Part shown: in pieces, positions 9,692 through 18,198 of the stretch
How positions within the stretch are numbered: the stretch's first letter is position 1
Layout of the letters: the number at the start of each line of letters is the position of its first letter
DNA from: Flexithrix dorotheae DSM 6795
Lineage (GTDB): Bacteria; Bacteroidota; Bacteroidia; Cytophagales; Flammeovirgaceae
Assembly: GCF_000379765.1 (NCBI RefSeq)
Contig: NZ_KB903456.1
Location: forward strand, 5,001-64,738
Reading direction: 5' to 3'
DNA length: 59,738 bases
Notes under the pieces: model-generated
The model's input: the letters and a program-made list of their open reading frames with translations, nothing else
The model's database searches: none
Told to the model about the DNA's origin: nothing
Made by a program: the position numbers and the translations under genes

Positions 9692-9987
9692 GTCCACGCC
9701 TTTGCTGTTAGTCCTTATGGTAATAATGGATTTGGATAATCATAATAAATCATTTTTCCATTTCTGAATACAATATTATAAAAAGCCTCCACAAAGTCTT
9801 TGTTTTGTAGAAAAAATAATATTTATAATCGTGTACATTTTTATAATTTCAGGTTTTTAGGGTAAAATAATAAGTGTTTCATTTATGGTTATTTTTCAAA
9901 AAATAAAGATAAAAACCTATATTACAATAATAAAAATCGGAGAATAAGGGTATTTACTAAAGATTATAGATTAAAAGTGAAAGAAGA

Positions 9988-11526
9988 ATGATTGCAAAGA
10001 CTTTTGGATGTTCAGTTTCCGGAGTGGATGCTTCTTTGGTGACTGTGGAAGTAAATGTAATAAATGGGACAAGTTTTTACATGGTGGGGCTTCCGGATAA
10101 TGCTGTAAAAGAAAGTCAGCAGCGTATTGAATCTGCTATAAAGCATTTAGGATACCATATGCCCAGGCAAAAAGTGGTGGTAAATATGGCTCCTGCCGAT
10201 GTCAGAAAAGAAGGATCTGCTTACGATTTACCAATTGCCTTAGGTATACTTGCCTCCTCCAACCAAATACATACAGATTTACTTGAAAAATATGTAATTT
10301 TGGGAGAACTTTCTCTCAATGGGGAATTACGGCCAATTAAAGGCGTCTTGCCAATAGCAATAGAAGCCAGAAAACAAAAATTTAAAGGATTTGTACTTCC
10401 CAAAAAAAATGCTTCAGAGGCTGCTATTGTAAATAACCTTGATGTAATTGGGGTGGACAATATTAAAGAGGCTATTGACTTTTTTGAAGGAAATAAGAAG
10501 ATATCCCCCCTTCAGGTAGACACGAGAGATATATTTTTTGAAACTCAGAACGAGTACGATGCTGATTTTTCAAGTGTCCAGGGACAGGAAAACATTAAAA
10601 GGGCGTTAATGGTGGCTGCGGCAGGCGGACATAATGTTATCATGATCGGGCCTCCTGGAGCGGGAAAAACCATGTTGGCAAAAAGACTTCCTTCAATTTT
10701 GCCCCCATTAAGCCTACAGGAAGCGCTGGAAACGACCAAAATTCATTCCGTAGCTGGAAAATTAGGGGAAAATGCCAATCTTATTGCCAGAAGGCCATTC
10801 AGATCTCCGCATCATACTATAAGCGATGTGGCTTTGGTGGGAGGAGGTGGTAATCCCCAACCTGGAGAAATTTCACTTTCTCATAACGGGGTCTTGTTTT
10901 TGGATGAACTTCCCGAATTTAAAAGAACAGTGCTTGAGGTGATGAGGCAGCCCTTGGAAGAAAGAAGGGTAACTATTTCAAGAGCAAAAGTTTCGGTTGA
11001 TTTCCCTGCAAACTTTATGTTAATTGCCAGCATGAACCCTTGTCCGTGTGGTTTTTACAATCACCCGGAAAAAGAGTGTGTTTGCCCTCCTGGAGGCGTT
11101 CAGCGCTATTTAAATAAAATCAGTGGGCCACTATTAGATCGGATTGATTTGCATGTAGAAGTAACCCCTGTTTCCTTTGATGAAATGACATCGGAACGAA
11201 AAAATCAAACAAGTGAAGAAATACGGAACGATGTGATTAAGGCACGAACATTACAATCTGAAAGGTTCAATAATTTTGAGCAGGTTCACTGCAACGCCAT
11301 GATGTCTTCTCAGTTGGTGAAAGAGATTTGCAAAATTGATCAGCAGGGTAAAGTCCTATTAAAAACAGCCATGGAAAAACTCGGCCTCTCTGCCAGAGCT
11401 TATGATAGAATTTTAAAAGTGGGAAGGACAATTGCAGACCTTGCAGGAAGCGAAAATATTAAAATGGAACATTTGGCAGAAGCCATTCAGTTTAGAAGCC
11501 TGGATAGAGAAGGTTGGGCTTCTTAA
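9988..11526 (+). CDS. comM: ComM/YifB family Mg-chelatase-like AAA+ ATPase
   Basis: A 512-residue protein of the ComM family: an N-terminal Lon-like domain (residues ~1-170, without a visible protease role), a central Mg-chelatase-type AAA+ module with Walker A GPPGAGKTM near 221-229 and Walker B LFLDELPE, a Cys-rich insert (NPCPCGFY and CVCPPG) and a C-terminal Mg_chelatase_C domain. ComM is a hexameric helicase that promotes branch migration during natural transformation; its presence alone does not prove competence. It is divergent from dxr, with an AT-rich 296-base region between them. Confidence 0.93.
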   Translation: MIAKTFGCSVSGVDASLVTVEVNVINGTSFYMVGLPDNAVKESQQRIESAIKHLGYHMPRQKVVVNMAPADVRKEGSAYDLPIALGILASSNQIHTDLLEKYVILGELSLNGELRPIKGVLPIAIEARKQKFKGFVLPKKNASEAAIVNNLDVIGVDNIKEAIDFFEGNKKISPLQVDTRDIFFETQNEYDADFSSVQGQENIKRALMVAAAGGHNVIMIGPPGAGKTMLAKRLPSILPPLSLQEALETTKIHSVAGKLGENANLIARRPFRSPHHTISDVALVGGGGNPQPGEISLSHNGVLFLDELPEFKRTVLEVMRQPLEERRVTISRAKVSVDFPANFMLIASMNPCPCGFYNHPEKECVCPPGGVQRYLNKISGPLLDRIDLHVEVTPVSFDEMTSERKNQTSEEIRNDVIKARTLQSERFNNFEQVHCNAMMSSQLVKEICKIDQQGKVLLKTAMEKLGLSARAYDRILKVGRTIADLAGSENIKMEHLAEAIQFRSLDREGWAS

Positions 11527-11561
11527 GTTTCAATTTTTTGAAGTATAAATTTTTTTTCAAT

Positions 11562-12791
11562 ATGCTAACCAAACCTAAAACCATTATCCCAGCTATTTTA
11601 CTGTTTTTTCTCTTAAGTGCGGTTTCAACTTTGGATGATGATTTTAAATTTAAACAATTGCAATACGAGAATGTAAAAACGGCTTATATTGATAAAGAAA
11701 ATGACATGAAAAAACTGGTTCTTAAAAAGGGGATCAAGTCATTTGCCAATCATATGCTCCTGAGGGTTTTTAAAGCTGAAGAAATTATCGAATTGTACAT
11801 TAAGCCCCCTAATGCAACCTCCTACACTCTTTTAAAGAAATATAAAATCTGTGAAAAAAGCGGGGAATTTGGTCCAAAAACCAAACTTGGTGACAAGCAA
11901 ATTCCCGAGGGTTTTTACAATATAGAACTTTTCGATCATGAAAATGAGCATTTTCTGGGTTTAGGAATAAATTACCCCAATCAGGCCGATAAAAACAGAG
12001 GCAGCCAGAATGATGAAGTTTTTTTGTGGGGTGGTTGTAAAGCCAATGGGAGTATTCCTGTTTCGGATGAAGGAATAAAGGAAATTTATGTAATGGCTGT
12101 AGAGGCAAAGGCTGCTGGTCAGCAAAAAATTCCAATTCAAATTTTTCCTGCAGGGCTTACCAGCAAAAATCTGGATAAACTACAAAATTTATATCCTGGT
12201 GATAGCTATTTAAGTCAATTTTGGGCTTCGTTGAAAGTAAATTTCGATTATTTTAATGCCAATAAAAAGGAGTTGAATTATTCCGCCACTCCAAATGGGG
12301 TTTATACTTTTCATACAGGGGATGAAACTATTAATGTTCCTCAGGAAAGTCCTGAGGTTATAGCCAAAAACAATAAGCCTTCTACTACACTTCCCAAAAA
12401 CATTGAAACCAAAAATGAGGTTTCACCCCAAGGAAGTGTAGCATCAATTCCTCAAAAAGAAGTGGAGCAAAAAACTCAATTAACTCGTACAAAATCAGTT
12501 TCAGGAGAAGAATTGCACACTGTAGAGAAAGGGGAAACACTTTTTGCGATTTCCAGAAAACATGGCATCACTTTAAATGAACTAAAATCCTGGAACCGAT
12601 TGTGGTCCAATAATATTAAGGTGGGGCAGCAATTGAAAGTGAGTAAGCCTAAGTTTTATGAAGTTCACAAAGGAGATACAATGTATTCTATTGCAAAGAA
12701 AAATGGGATATCCTTAGATGAACTCCAGAAATTAAATGGGAAGGATAATTACCTTTTGGCAGTTGGGGAAATAGTGCGGATAGTGCCTTGA
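11562..12791 (+). CDS. L,D-transpeptidase-like (YafK-type) LysM protein, probably inactive
   Basis: A 409-residue exported protein starting with MLTKPKTIIPAILLFFLL, a signal or anchor segment. An in-frame ATG at 11514 would overlap comM and spoil the signal peptide, so I chose 11562. Residues ~95-195 resemble the YafK-type L,D-transpeptidase domain (GEFGPKTKLGDKQIPEG, LGINYPN, SDEGIKEIY). The family signature HGxCxSxGC appears as WGGCKANGS: the His is W156 and the catalytic Cys is S164, while C159 is kept. Two LysM domains follow near 319-362 and 365-409, so it should bind peptidoglycan. I infer a binding or scaffold role. Confidence 0.8.
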   Translation: MLTKPKTIIPAILLFFLLSAVSTLDDDFKFKQLQYENVKTAYIDKENDMKKLVLKKGIKSFANHMLLRVFKAEEIIELYIKPPNATSYTLLKKYKICEKSGEFGPKTKLGDKQIPEGFYNIELFDHENEHFLGLGINYPNQADKNRGSQNDEVFLWGGCKANGSIPVSDEGIKEIYVMAVEAKAAGQQKIPIQIFPAGLTSKNLDKLQNLYPGDSYLSQFWASLKVNFDYFNANKKELNYSATPNGVYTFHTGDETINVPQESPEVIAKNNKPSTTLPKNIETKNEVSPQGSVASIPQKEVEQKTQLTRTKSVSGEELHTVEKGETLFAISRKHGITLNELKSWNRLWSNNIKVGQQLKVSKPKFYEVHKGDTMYSIAKKNGISLDELQKLNGKDNYLLAVGEIVRIVP

Positions 12792-12860
12792 TCAGTCAAA
12801 TTTAAATATTTTAAATAACCACAATCCGAAATTGCTTAGGGTATAAATTAGTACCGGCAC

Positions 12861-13421
12861 CTATTCTTTGAAAGCATATTCTTCCAGTGCAGAAAGTTCA
12901 GTGGCTACTTTTTCATCCCATTCATCTTGTTTTTCCAAGTTGGAACCGTAAGCGGTATCAAGGTTATATTGTCTTTGGTAAGCATTCAATTCAGTCATTT
13001 TTTGTTTATAAATTTCCTGAATTTCAGATTTGTAGGCGGTTTTTGAAAATGAAGTGCTGGCAAATGCTTTCCGCATTTTTCTGGCATGGAGTTCTGCTAT
13101 ATCAAATTGCAATTGTTCATGGTTCAATAGTTTATCACTTTTTTTATCCTCAATCACCCAGGATTCCATGGGAAGGAAAATTGTCTTCACTGTGAAATCA
13201 AAAGCAATACTGTCTCCAATAAGTTTCCCTCCATATTTCAGATCTATTTTAAACTTGGTATGTGCCGCTTCATATTCTTTTCCCACATGGTCACTTTTAT
13301 AGTCACTCCATTGTAATGGTTTTTCCTTTCTCCATAAATAATCATCGGTCTGTGCTATTGAAATATTTATAAAAACAAATGAAAAAATTGTCAGTGCAAA
13401 TAGACTTTGGTGTTTAAACAT
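12861..13421 (-). CDS. Secreted DUF922-like protein with altered metal site
   Basis: A ~186-residue protein with a signal peptide (MFKHQSLFALTIFSFVFINI, ending IAQ). The start ATG at 13421 is preceded by AAGGA. The middle and C-terminal parts resemble the DUF922 family of putative secreted zinc proteases: LLNHEQLQFDIAELHARK and, later, YNLDTAYGSNLEKQDEW. In that family the motif is expected to read HExxH and the later one to carry His before Gly; here these are Gln (HEQLQ, residues 101-105) and Tyr (TAYG, near 156-159). If the assignment is right, the metal site is broken. It is convergent with the LysM gene. Confidence 0.65.
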   Translation of the reverse strand: MFKHQSLFALTIFSFVFINISIAQTDDYLWRKEKPLQWSDYKSDHVGKEYEAAHTKFKIDLKYGGKLIGDSIAFDFTVKTIFLPMESWVIEDKKSDKLLNHEQLQFDIAELHARKMRKAFASTSFSKTAYKSEIQEIYKQKMTELNAYQRQYNLDTAYGSNLEKQDEWDEKVATELSALEEYAFKE

Positions 13422-13642
13422 TCCTTGAAGTTTTACAGAAAAATAACGGTTTTCTATTTTTGAAATTAATGAAATTTTTGATTTCGGGTACAATAGCCTA
13501 TGATAAAATTTTTAAAAGGATAAGACTTAAATGCTACTATTAATCTTAACAACTGTCTAGTGGGAATTAAACAATTTCATGAAAATTATATTGCTGGAAT
13601 AATAAGGATGGATTGGAGAAATAATTGAACACCCGCATAGAG

Positions 13643-13676
13643 AAAAAGGCAATAGATAAAAACCTAATGCCTTTTT
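13643..13676 (-). terminator. Terminator after the TonB-like gene
   Basis: AAAAAGGCA (13643-13651) pairs with TGCCTTTTT (13668-13676). Read on the minus strand it ends in a T-run and lies 33 bases past the stop codon of the TonB-like gene. Confidence 0.75.
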
Positions 13677-13708
13677 AAATTAATTATGCCCAATTAATAA
13701 TTTTTTGT

Positions 13709-14536
13709 TTACATATCAGCAATTTTAAAAGTAATCGGGATTACCATTATTTGTTTCACTGCTACTCCTCTTTGTTTACCTGGTTTCCATTTTGGGGCTA
13801 GTGCAAGTACTCTTATCGCTTCCTCATCACAACCGAATCCTATTCCTCTAACCACATTCATGTTAGTTAAAGAGCCATCTTTGTCTACTACGAATTGCAC
13901 ATAAACTTTCCCGGCTACTCCAACATCAAGTGCTTTTCTTGGATATTTCAGGTTTTTGCCTACAAAGGCGTAAAACTCTTTATATCCACCACTTGGAGTT
14001 GCAGGATCTTCCACAATTTGGAAAATTTCTTCAGCAACTTCTACTTCTTGTTCTTCTTCAATATTGACTTCCACTTCTTCTACAATCTCGTCTTCACTGG
14101 CTTCCACATCCAGGTCAATTTCTATTTCCTCTTCAATTTCCACTTCATCAGGTACTTCCACAATTTCAGGTTGTGTAATTTTGGGTGGAGGAGGAGGTTT
14201 GTGCTCAGTGGGAGGAATTTCCTGCATTTCCTCTATCATTTCCCGATCACTGGTGAGTTGCACTAGTGATTGTTCTTCATAATCGGGAAATTCGAATATG
14301 GCCAGCACAATGGAAAGGGTGAAAATTAAACCAATATTATAAATAAGTCCCTTATAATTATTAATATCCACTCCCGGATATTTTTTTTGTAAAACGTTTG
14401 CGGTTGGCGGGTGAGCCAAAACTTCTTTTGCTTCTCTTTTTAGAATGTATTTTAAGAGTATAATTATACCAAATAAGGAAGCCATAAAAAGTAAAACGAT
14501 TCCGGGGAAACCCAGTGTGTTTAGCAAATTAATCAT
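13709..14536 (-). CDS. TonB family energy-transducer protein
   Basis: A 275-residue inner-membrane protein. A hydrophobic segment at ~5-30 and another at ~66-85 are followed by a proline stretch (HKPPPPPKITQPE, near 112-124), then about 50 strongly acidic residues (runs of Glu, Ile and Val), and a TonB C-terminal domain from ~185 with YPRKALDVGVAGKVYVQF and the ending MVIPITFKI. TonB couples the proton motive force to outer-membrane receptors. The two N-terminal segments and the acidic rather than basic linker differ from classical TonB but are common in Bacteroidota. No ExbB/ExbD lies beside it. Confidence 0.88.
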   Translation of the reverse strand: MINLLNTLGFPGIVLLFMASLFGIIILLKYILKREAKEVLAHPPTANVLQKKYPGVDINNYKGLIYNIGLIFTLSIVLAIFEFPDYEEQSLVQLTSDREMIEEMQEIPPTEHKPPPPPKITQPEIVEVPDEVEIEEEIEIDLDVEASEDEIVEEVEVNIEEEQEVEVAEEIFQIVEDPATPSGGYKEFYAFVGKNLKYPRKALDVGVAGKVYVQFVVDKDGSLTNMNVVRGIGFGCDEEAIRVLALAPKWKPGKQRGVAVKQIMVIPITFKIADM

Positions 14537-14584
14537 GGCGAAAAGATTTTGGTTAAGGAGATGCTATATTGAATAGCGAACAAC

Positions 14585-14592
14585 CAAATCTA
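14585..14592 (-). promoter_or_regulatory. -7 element before the TonB-like gene
   Basis: On the minus strand the sequence is TAGATTTG, fitting TAnnTTTG, 49 bases upstream of the start codon at 14536. Confidence 0.45.
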
Positions 14593-14781
14593 TCTTCAGA
14601 ATTTGACTAAAATAATGATTGGAATCACTCATTAAATTGACTTTAATCAAGACTGAAAGTCAAGTTTTGGTGAGGATTAGTAGAGAAGATCAAAAAATAA
14701 TTTATTATTAAACTTAATCTGGTGAAAAAGGATTTTACAGGAAAATTCTTCGAAAAAAAATAATTAGATTAATGTGTTTTT

Positions 14782-15087
14782 ATGGAGGATAAAAATGGAC
14801 TAATAATACAAATTAACAGCCTTGAGGAAAAAATAAAGGTCTTGGTAAGGGAATTTAATTCTGTAAAAAAGGAACTTTATGAAACCAAAAAGCAAAATGA
14901 AAAACTTCAGTCCAAAATTGAAGAACAAAATGAAATGTTGAATGATTTTCAATATAAAGTAAAAATTAGTAAAATTGTAGAGAACTTAGCTGAAGATTCG
15001 GAAAATTCTGCCGAATTAAAGGCTAAAATTGATGAATATATAAAGGAAATAGATCACTGCATAGCTTATTTAAACAAGCAGATGTAG
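14782..15087 (+). CDS. Small coiled-coil protein upstream of ZapA
   Basis: A 101-residue, highly charged protein predicted to be mostly one coiled coil (residues ~8-60: NSLEEKIKVLVREFN, KKELYETKKQNEKLQSKIEEQ), followed by a shorter helical tail. No signal peptide or membrane segment. It lies six bases upstream of zapA and is very likely co-transcribed with it. Size, coiled-coil nature and position suggest a division-ring partner, analogous to the ZapB that pairs with ZapA in enterobacteria, but there is no sequence proof. Function otherwise unknown. Confidence 0.8.
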   Translation: MEDKNGLIIQINSLEEKIKVLVREFNSVKKELYETKKQNEKLQSKIEEQNEMLNDFQYKVKISKIVENLAEDSENSAELKAKIDEYIKEIDHCIAYLNKQM

Positions 15088-15093
15088 TAATAA

Positions 15094-15378
15094 ATGAAGT
15101 TTATGAATGATATTTTCATAAATATAAAAATATCGGATAGGACATATTCACTTAAAATAAATCCTAAGGATGAGGCCATTCTTAGAAAAGCGGGGAAAGT
15201 AATTGAGCAAAAGATTCAGGACAGAAGAGAGAAGCTGGGAGTAAAAGATAAACAAGATTTACTAGCCATGATCACCTTTGATACAGTGGTTGAAAGTCTT
15301 AAAAATAATGAACTGCATAATAAACTTACTTCAAAATTAGAATTAATTGATCGTGAGCTTTCTGAAGCGATTAAGTGA
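15094..15378 (+). CDS. zapA: Cell division protein ZapA
   Basis: A 94-residue ZapA-like protein: an N-terminal beta segment (IFINIKISDRTYSLKI) followed by a long helix ending in a coiled coil (SLKNNELHNKLTSKLELID). ZapA binds FtsZ in the cytoplasm and cross-links Z-ring filaments. An alternative start is the Met at codon 4 (15103), which would remove only MKF. It is flanked by the coiled-coil gene and, after 145 bases, rny, an order I recognise as common in Bacteroidota. Confidence 0.88.
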   Translation: MKFMNDIFINIKISDRTYSLKINPKDEAILRKAGKVIEQKIQDRREKLGVKDKQDLLAMITFDTVVESLKNNELHNKLTSKLELIDRELSEAIK

Positions 15379-15427
15379 GTATTTTTTAACCATTTTTTTC
15401 CATTCCATATTTATTTCAATTTTGCCC

Positions 15428-15507
15428 GCCTTACAGCTAAGTAAGTCCTCCAAATTGTAGAAAGATATTGTTTATCTGCAATTTAAAGGGAAGTACTACT
15501 TTTTAGA
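15428..15507 (+). ncRNA. Candidate 6S-like RNA between zapA and rny
   Basis: The zapA-rny gap can fold into a long interrupted hairpin. AAGTA (15439-15443) pairs with TACTT (15497-15501); a large bubble follows (15444-15451 opposite 15485-15496); then AAATTGTAGA (15452-15461) pairs completely with TCTGCAATTT (15475-15484), one pair being G-U, with a 13-base loop. A stem, large bubble and inner stem is the architecture of 6S RNA, which mimics an open promoter, and E. coli ssrS also lies just after zapA. Upstream CAATTTTG (15417-15424) matches seven of eight positions of a -7-like block. The limits are approximate. This is a fold and position argument, not a homology match. Confidence 0.35.
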
Positions 15508-15523
15508 TTTAACTATTTAAACA

Positions 15524-17119
15524 ATGATAGAAATACTAATAGCCACCGTTGCTTTTGCAGTTGGTGTGTTTGTGGGAAGGATCCTTTTGAAAAGGTACTT
15601 CAAACAATATGAGATTAATGCCAAAAAGAAAGCAGACTTATTACTAAAAGAAGCAGATCTTAAAGCCGAAGCATTAAAAAAAGATAAATTGTTAGAGGCA
15701 AAGGAAAAATTTTTAAAACTTAAATCTGATTTTAATAACGAATCGAACAAAAAGAAATCCCAGTTAATTAGTAATGAAAATAAACTGAAACAAAGGGAAG
15801 CTAATCTGAAGCAGAATGAGCAAAGACTAAAACAGCGAGAGGGGAATCTGGCCAAGCAAAGCGAAATGCTAAAGAAAAAAGGAGAGGAGATTGAAGAGGT
15901 GAGGGGTAACATAAAGTTGCAGGTAGAGGTTTTGGATAAAAAACTGGAGGAAGCAGAAAAGCACAGACTTGAACAAATTGAGAAGCTTGAAAAAATTTCC
16001 AATCTGAAGGTAGATGAAGCCCGAGAGCAGTTAATTGAAGCACTAAAGGATGAAGCCAAATCAAAAGCTTCTGTTCAGGTGAAGCAAATTATTGATGAGG
16101 CTAAACTTGGAGCTACCAAGGAAGCTAAAAAATTGGTCTTAACCACTATTCAAAGAACTGCAGCTGAACATGCCATCGAAAACTGTGTTTCTGTTTTTAA
16201 CCTTGAAAGTGATGAATTGAAAGGTAAAATCATTGGTAGAGAAGGTAGAAATATCAGGGCAATTGAGGCCTCTACTGGGGTGGAAATTATTGTTGATGAT
16301 ACTCCGGAGGCGATTATTATATCAGGTTTTGATCCGGTAAGAAGAGAAATTGCCAGAGTTTCTTTACACCGACTGGTGGCGGATGGCAGAATTCACCCAG
16401 CAAGAATTGAGGAAGTGGTGGAAAAAACCACTAAAAATATTGAAGAAGAGATTCTGGAGCTAGGGGAAAGAACTGTAATCGACTTGGGTATTCACGGTTT
16501 ACATCCTCAACTTGTAAAAGCAGTTGGTAGAATGAGATTCAGATCGTCTTATGGACAAAACTTATTACAACACTCCAGAGAGGTGGCTAATTTATCTGCC
16601 ACACTGGCTTCGGAATTGGGGCTTAATGCCAAGATGGCTAAAAGGGCTGGGCTGTTACATGATATTGGAAAAGTTCCGGATGAGGAATCGGAATTGCCAC
16701 ACGCAATTTTGGGGATGAAATGGGCTGAAAAATATGGAGAACATCCTGATGTATGTAATGCCATTGGTGCTCACCATGATGAAATAGAGATGAAATGTAT
16801 GATTGCTCCGATTATTCAGGCCTGCGATGCGATTTCTGGATCCAGACCGGGTGCGAGAAGGGAAATGATGGAATCGTATATCAAAAGACTTAAAGATCTT
16901 GAAAGTCTTGCAATTTCATTTAAAGGAGTAAATAAATGCTATGCCATGCAGGCTGGTAGAGAATTGAGGGTAATGGTAGATGCTGAAAATGTAAGCGATG
17001 AGGCAGCTAGCCAGCTTTCATTCGATATATCCAATAAGATAGAAAAAGATTTACAGTATCCTGGTCAGATAAAAGTGACGGTAATTAGGGAAATGAGGGC
17101 CGTAAACTTTGCCAGATAG
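15524..17119 (+). CDS. rny: Ribonuclease Y
   Basis: A 531-residue membrane-anchored endoribonuclease that starts mRNA decay. Visible in order: an N-terminal membrane helix (~3-20), a long charged coiled coil (~25-200), a KH domain with [10 protein letters not shown] near 232-241, and an HD phosphohydrolase domain with the first His near 348 (HSREVANL) and HDIGK near 379-383. Length and order match RNase Y of Bacillus. It ends 28 bases before a strong terminator. Confidence 0.97.
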   Translation: MIEILIATVAFAVGVFVGRILLKRYFKQYEINAKKKADLLLKEADLKAEALKKDKLLEAKEKFLKLKSDFNNESNKKKSQLISNENKLKQREANLKQNEQRLKQREGNLAKQSEMLKKKGEEIEEVRGNIKLQVEVLDKKLEEAEKHRLEQIEKLEKISNLKVDEAREQLIEALKDEAKSKASVQVKQIIDEAKLGATKEAKKLVLTTIQRTAAEHAIENCVSVFNLESDELKGKIIGREGRNIRAIEASTGVEIIVDDTPEAIIISGFDPVRREIARVSLHRLVADGRIHPARIEEVVEKTTKNIEEEILELGERTVIDLGIHGLHPQLVKAVGRMRFRSSYGQNLLQHSREVANLSATLASELGLNAKMAKRAGLLHDIGKVPDEESELPHAILGMKWAEKYGEHPDVCNAIGAHHDEIEMKCMIAPIIQACDAISGSRPGARREMMESYIKRLKDLESLAISFKGVNKCYAMQAGRELRVMVDAENVSDEAASQLSFDISNKIEKDLQYPGQIKVTVIREMRAVNFAR

Positions 17120-17147
17120 TAATATTTCTAATTTTTGAAAAATTTGA

Positions 17148-17187
17148 GACCGGTTGGAGAAAAATATTTTCCAACCGGTCTTTTTTT
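17148..17187 (+). terminator. Terminator after rny
   Basis: GACCGGTTGG (17148-17157) pairs perfectly with CCAACCGGTC (17171-17180), followed by seven T. Confidence 0.93.
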
Positions 17188-17219
17188 ATCTATCACCCTG
17201 AATTTGAGATGGTAGTTCC

Positions 17220-17227
17220 TAGTTTTG
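17220..17227 (+). promoter_or_regulatory. -7 element before the serine hydrolase gene
   Basis: TAGTTTTG fits TAnnTTTG. Transcription would start near 17234, which supports translation from the ATG at 17290 rather than from an in-frame ATG at 17209. A TTTG at 17203-17206 is only 13 bases upstream, short for a -33 element. Confidence 0.4.
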
Positions 17228-17289
17228 TGAATTATGAGCAGGTTTTAATTTTAAGCAAGCTCCAACAACAATCTTCAAATACACATAAA

Positions 17290-18195
17290 ATGAAAAAATT
17301 TACTTATTTACTTTTTTTAATTATTGCCCTGGCCGGCTGTGGTAAGCAGGCGGAAACACAAGAGGAAAAGAGACAAAAGTTAGCTAATGAAATAAAAAAA
17401 ACTTTTGCAGAGGTAAAAGGAGATTTTGCGCTGGCATATATTTCATTGGATAATCCTTCAGATTCTTTGCTGATTAATGCTTATGAAGAATTTCATGCTG
17501 CAAGCACCATGAAAACTCCAGTGATGATTGAGGTTTATAAACAAGCCAACGAAGGAAAATTAAACCTGGATGATTCCATTATGATTTACACTCGATTCAA
17601 AAGCATTGTAGATACCTCAACTTTTATTTTAGATTCATCTTCGGACTCGGAAAAGACGCTTTTTGAAAAAGAAGGACAATTGTGGCCATTGAGAGATGTG
17701 ATGTATAAAATGATTATTGAAAGCAGCAACCTGGGAACAAACCTGTTGGTGGAAATGGTGGATGCCAAAAATATTACTCAAACTATGCGTGAGCTTGGAG
17801 CTCCAAAAATAAATGTGTTAAGAGGAGTAGAAGATATTAAAGCTTACCGGAAGGGGTTAAGCAATTCCACTACAGCCTATGATTTAATGAAAATATTCGA
17901 AGGCCTTGGTAATGGAACTGTAGTAAATAAAGACGCTTCAGAAGAAATGATTGATATTTTACTTGATCAGAAATATAATGAAATTATTCCTGCCAAACTG
18001 CCTCAAGATGTAAAAGTGGCTCATAAAACAGGCTGGATAACCGGTGTTCATCACGATTCTGCATTATTGATGTTACCAAATGGTAAAAAATATGTTTTGG
18101 TGTTACTATCTAAAAACCTGGAAGATGAAGCGAAAGGTGTAGAGGCATTAGCCACTGCTTCCAAATTATTGTTCGATTACGTAGTGAGTGAATAA
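17290..18195 (+). CDS. Class A beta-lactamase-like serine hydrolase, lipoprotein
   Basis: A 301-residue protein with a lipoprotein signal peptide (lipobox LAGC near residue 17). It has the penicillin-recognising fold motifs in order: STMK with S72 and K75, SSN at 145-147, RGVED with E181 as the probable general base, and KTG at 246-248. The complete set suggests a working hydrolase. Class A-like serine hydrolases include true beta-lactamases as well as enzymes of unknown substrate, and resistance cannot be claimed from sequence. It is convergent with the amidase gene, three bases away. Confidence 0.85.
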   Translation: MKKFTYLLFLIIALAGCGKQAETQEEKRQKLANEIKKTFAEVKGDFALAYISLDNPSDSLLINAYEEFHAASTMKTPVMIEVYKQANEGKLNLDDSIMIYTRFKSIVDTSTFILDSSSDSEKTLFEKEGQLWPLRDVMYKMIIESSNLGTNLLVEMVDAKNITQTMRELGAPKINVLRGVEDIKAYRKGLSNSTTAYDLMKIFEGLGNGTVVNKDASEEMIDILLDQKYNEIIPAKLPQDVKVAHKTGWITGVHHDSALLMLPNGKKYVLVLLSKNLEDEAKGVEALATASKLLFDYVVSE

Positions 18196-18198
18196 ATA

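Noticed and set aside
13895-14282. Plus-strand frames opposite the TonB-like acidic linker
   Set aside because: They are antisense shadows of Glu/Val-rich codons with Ser/Thr or Phe bias and no start signals.
15517-16059. 180-codon minus-strand frame opposite rny
   Set aside because: It mirrors the coiled-coil part of RNase Y; Ser/Phe/Leu-rich composition is what antisense to Lys/Glu codons gives.
17290-18195. Naming the serine hydrolase a beta-lactamase resistance gene
   Set aside because: All motifs are present, but many such lipoproteins in Bacteroidota do not give resistance; substrate range cannot be read.
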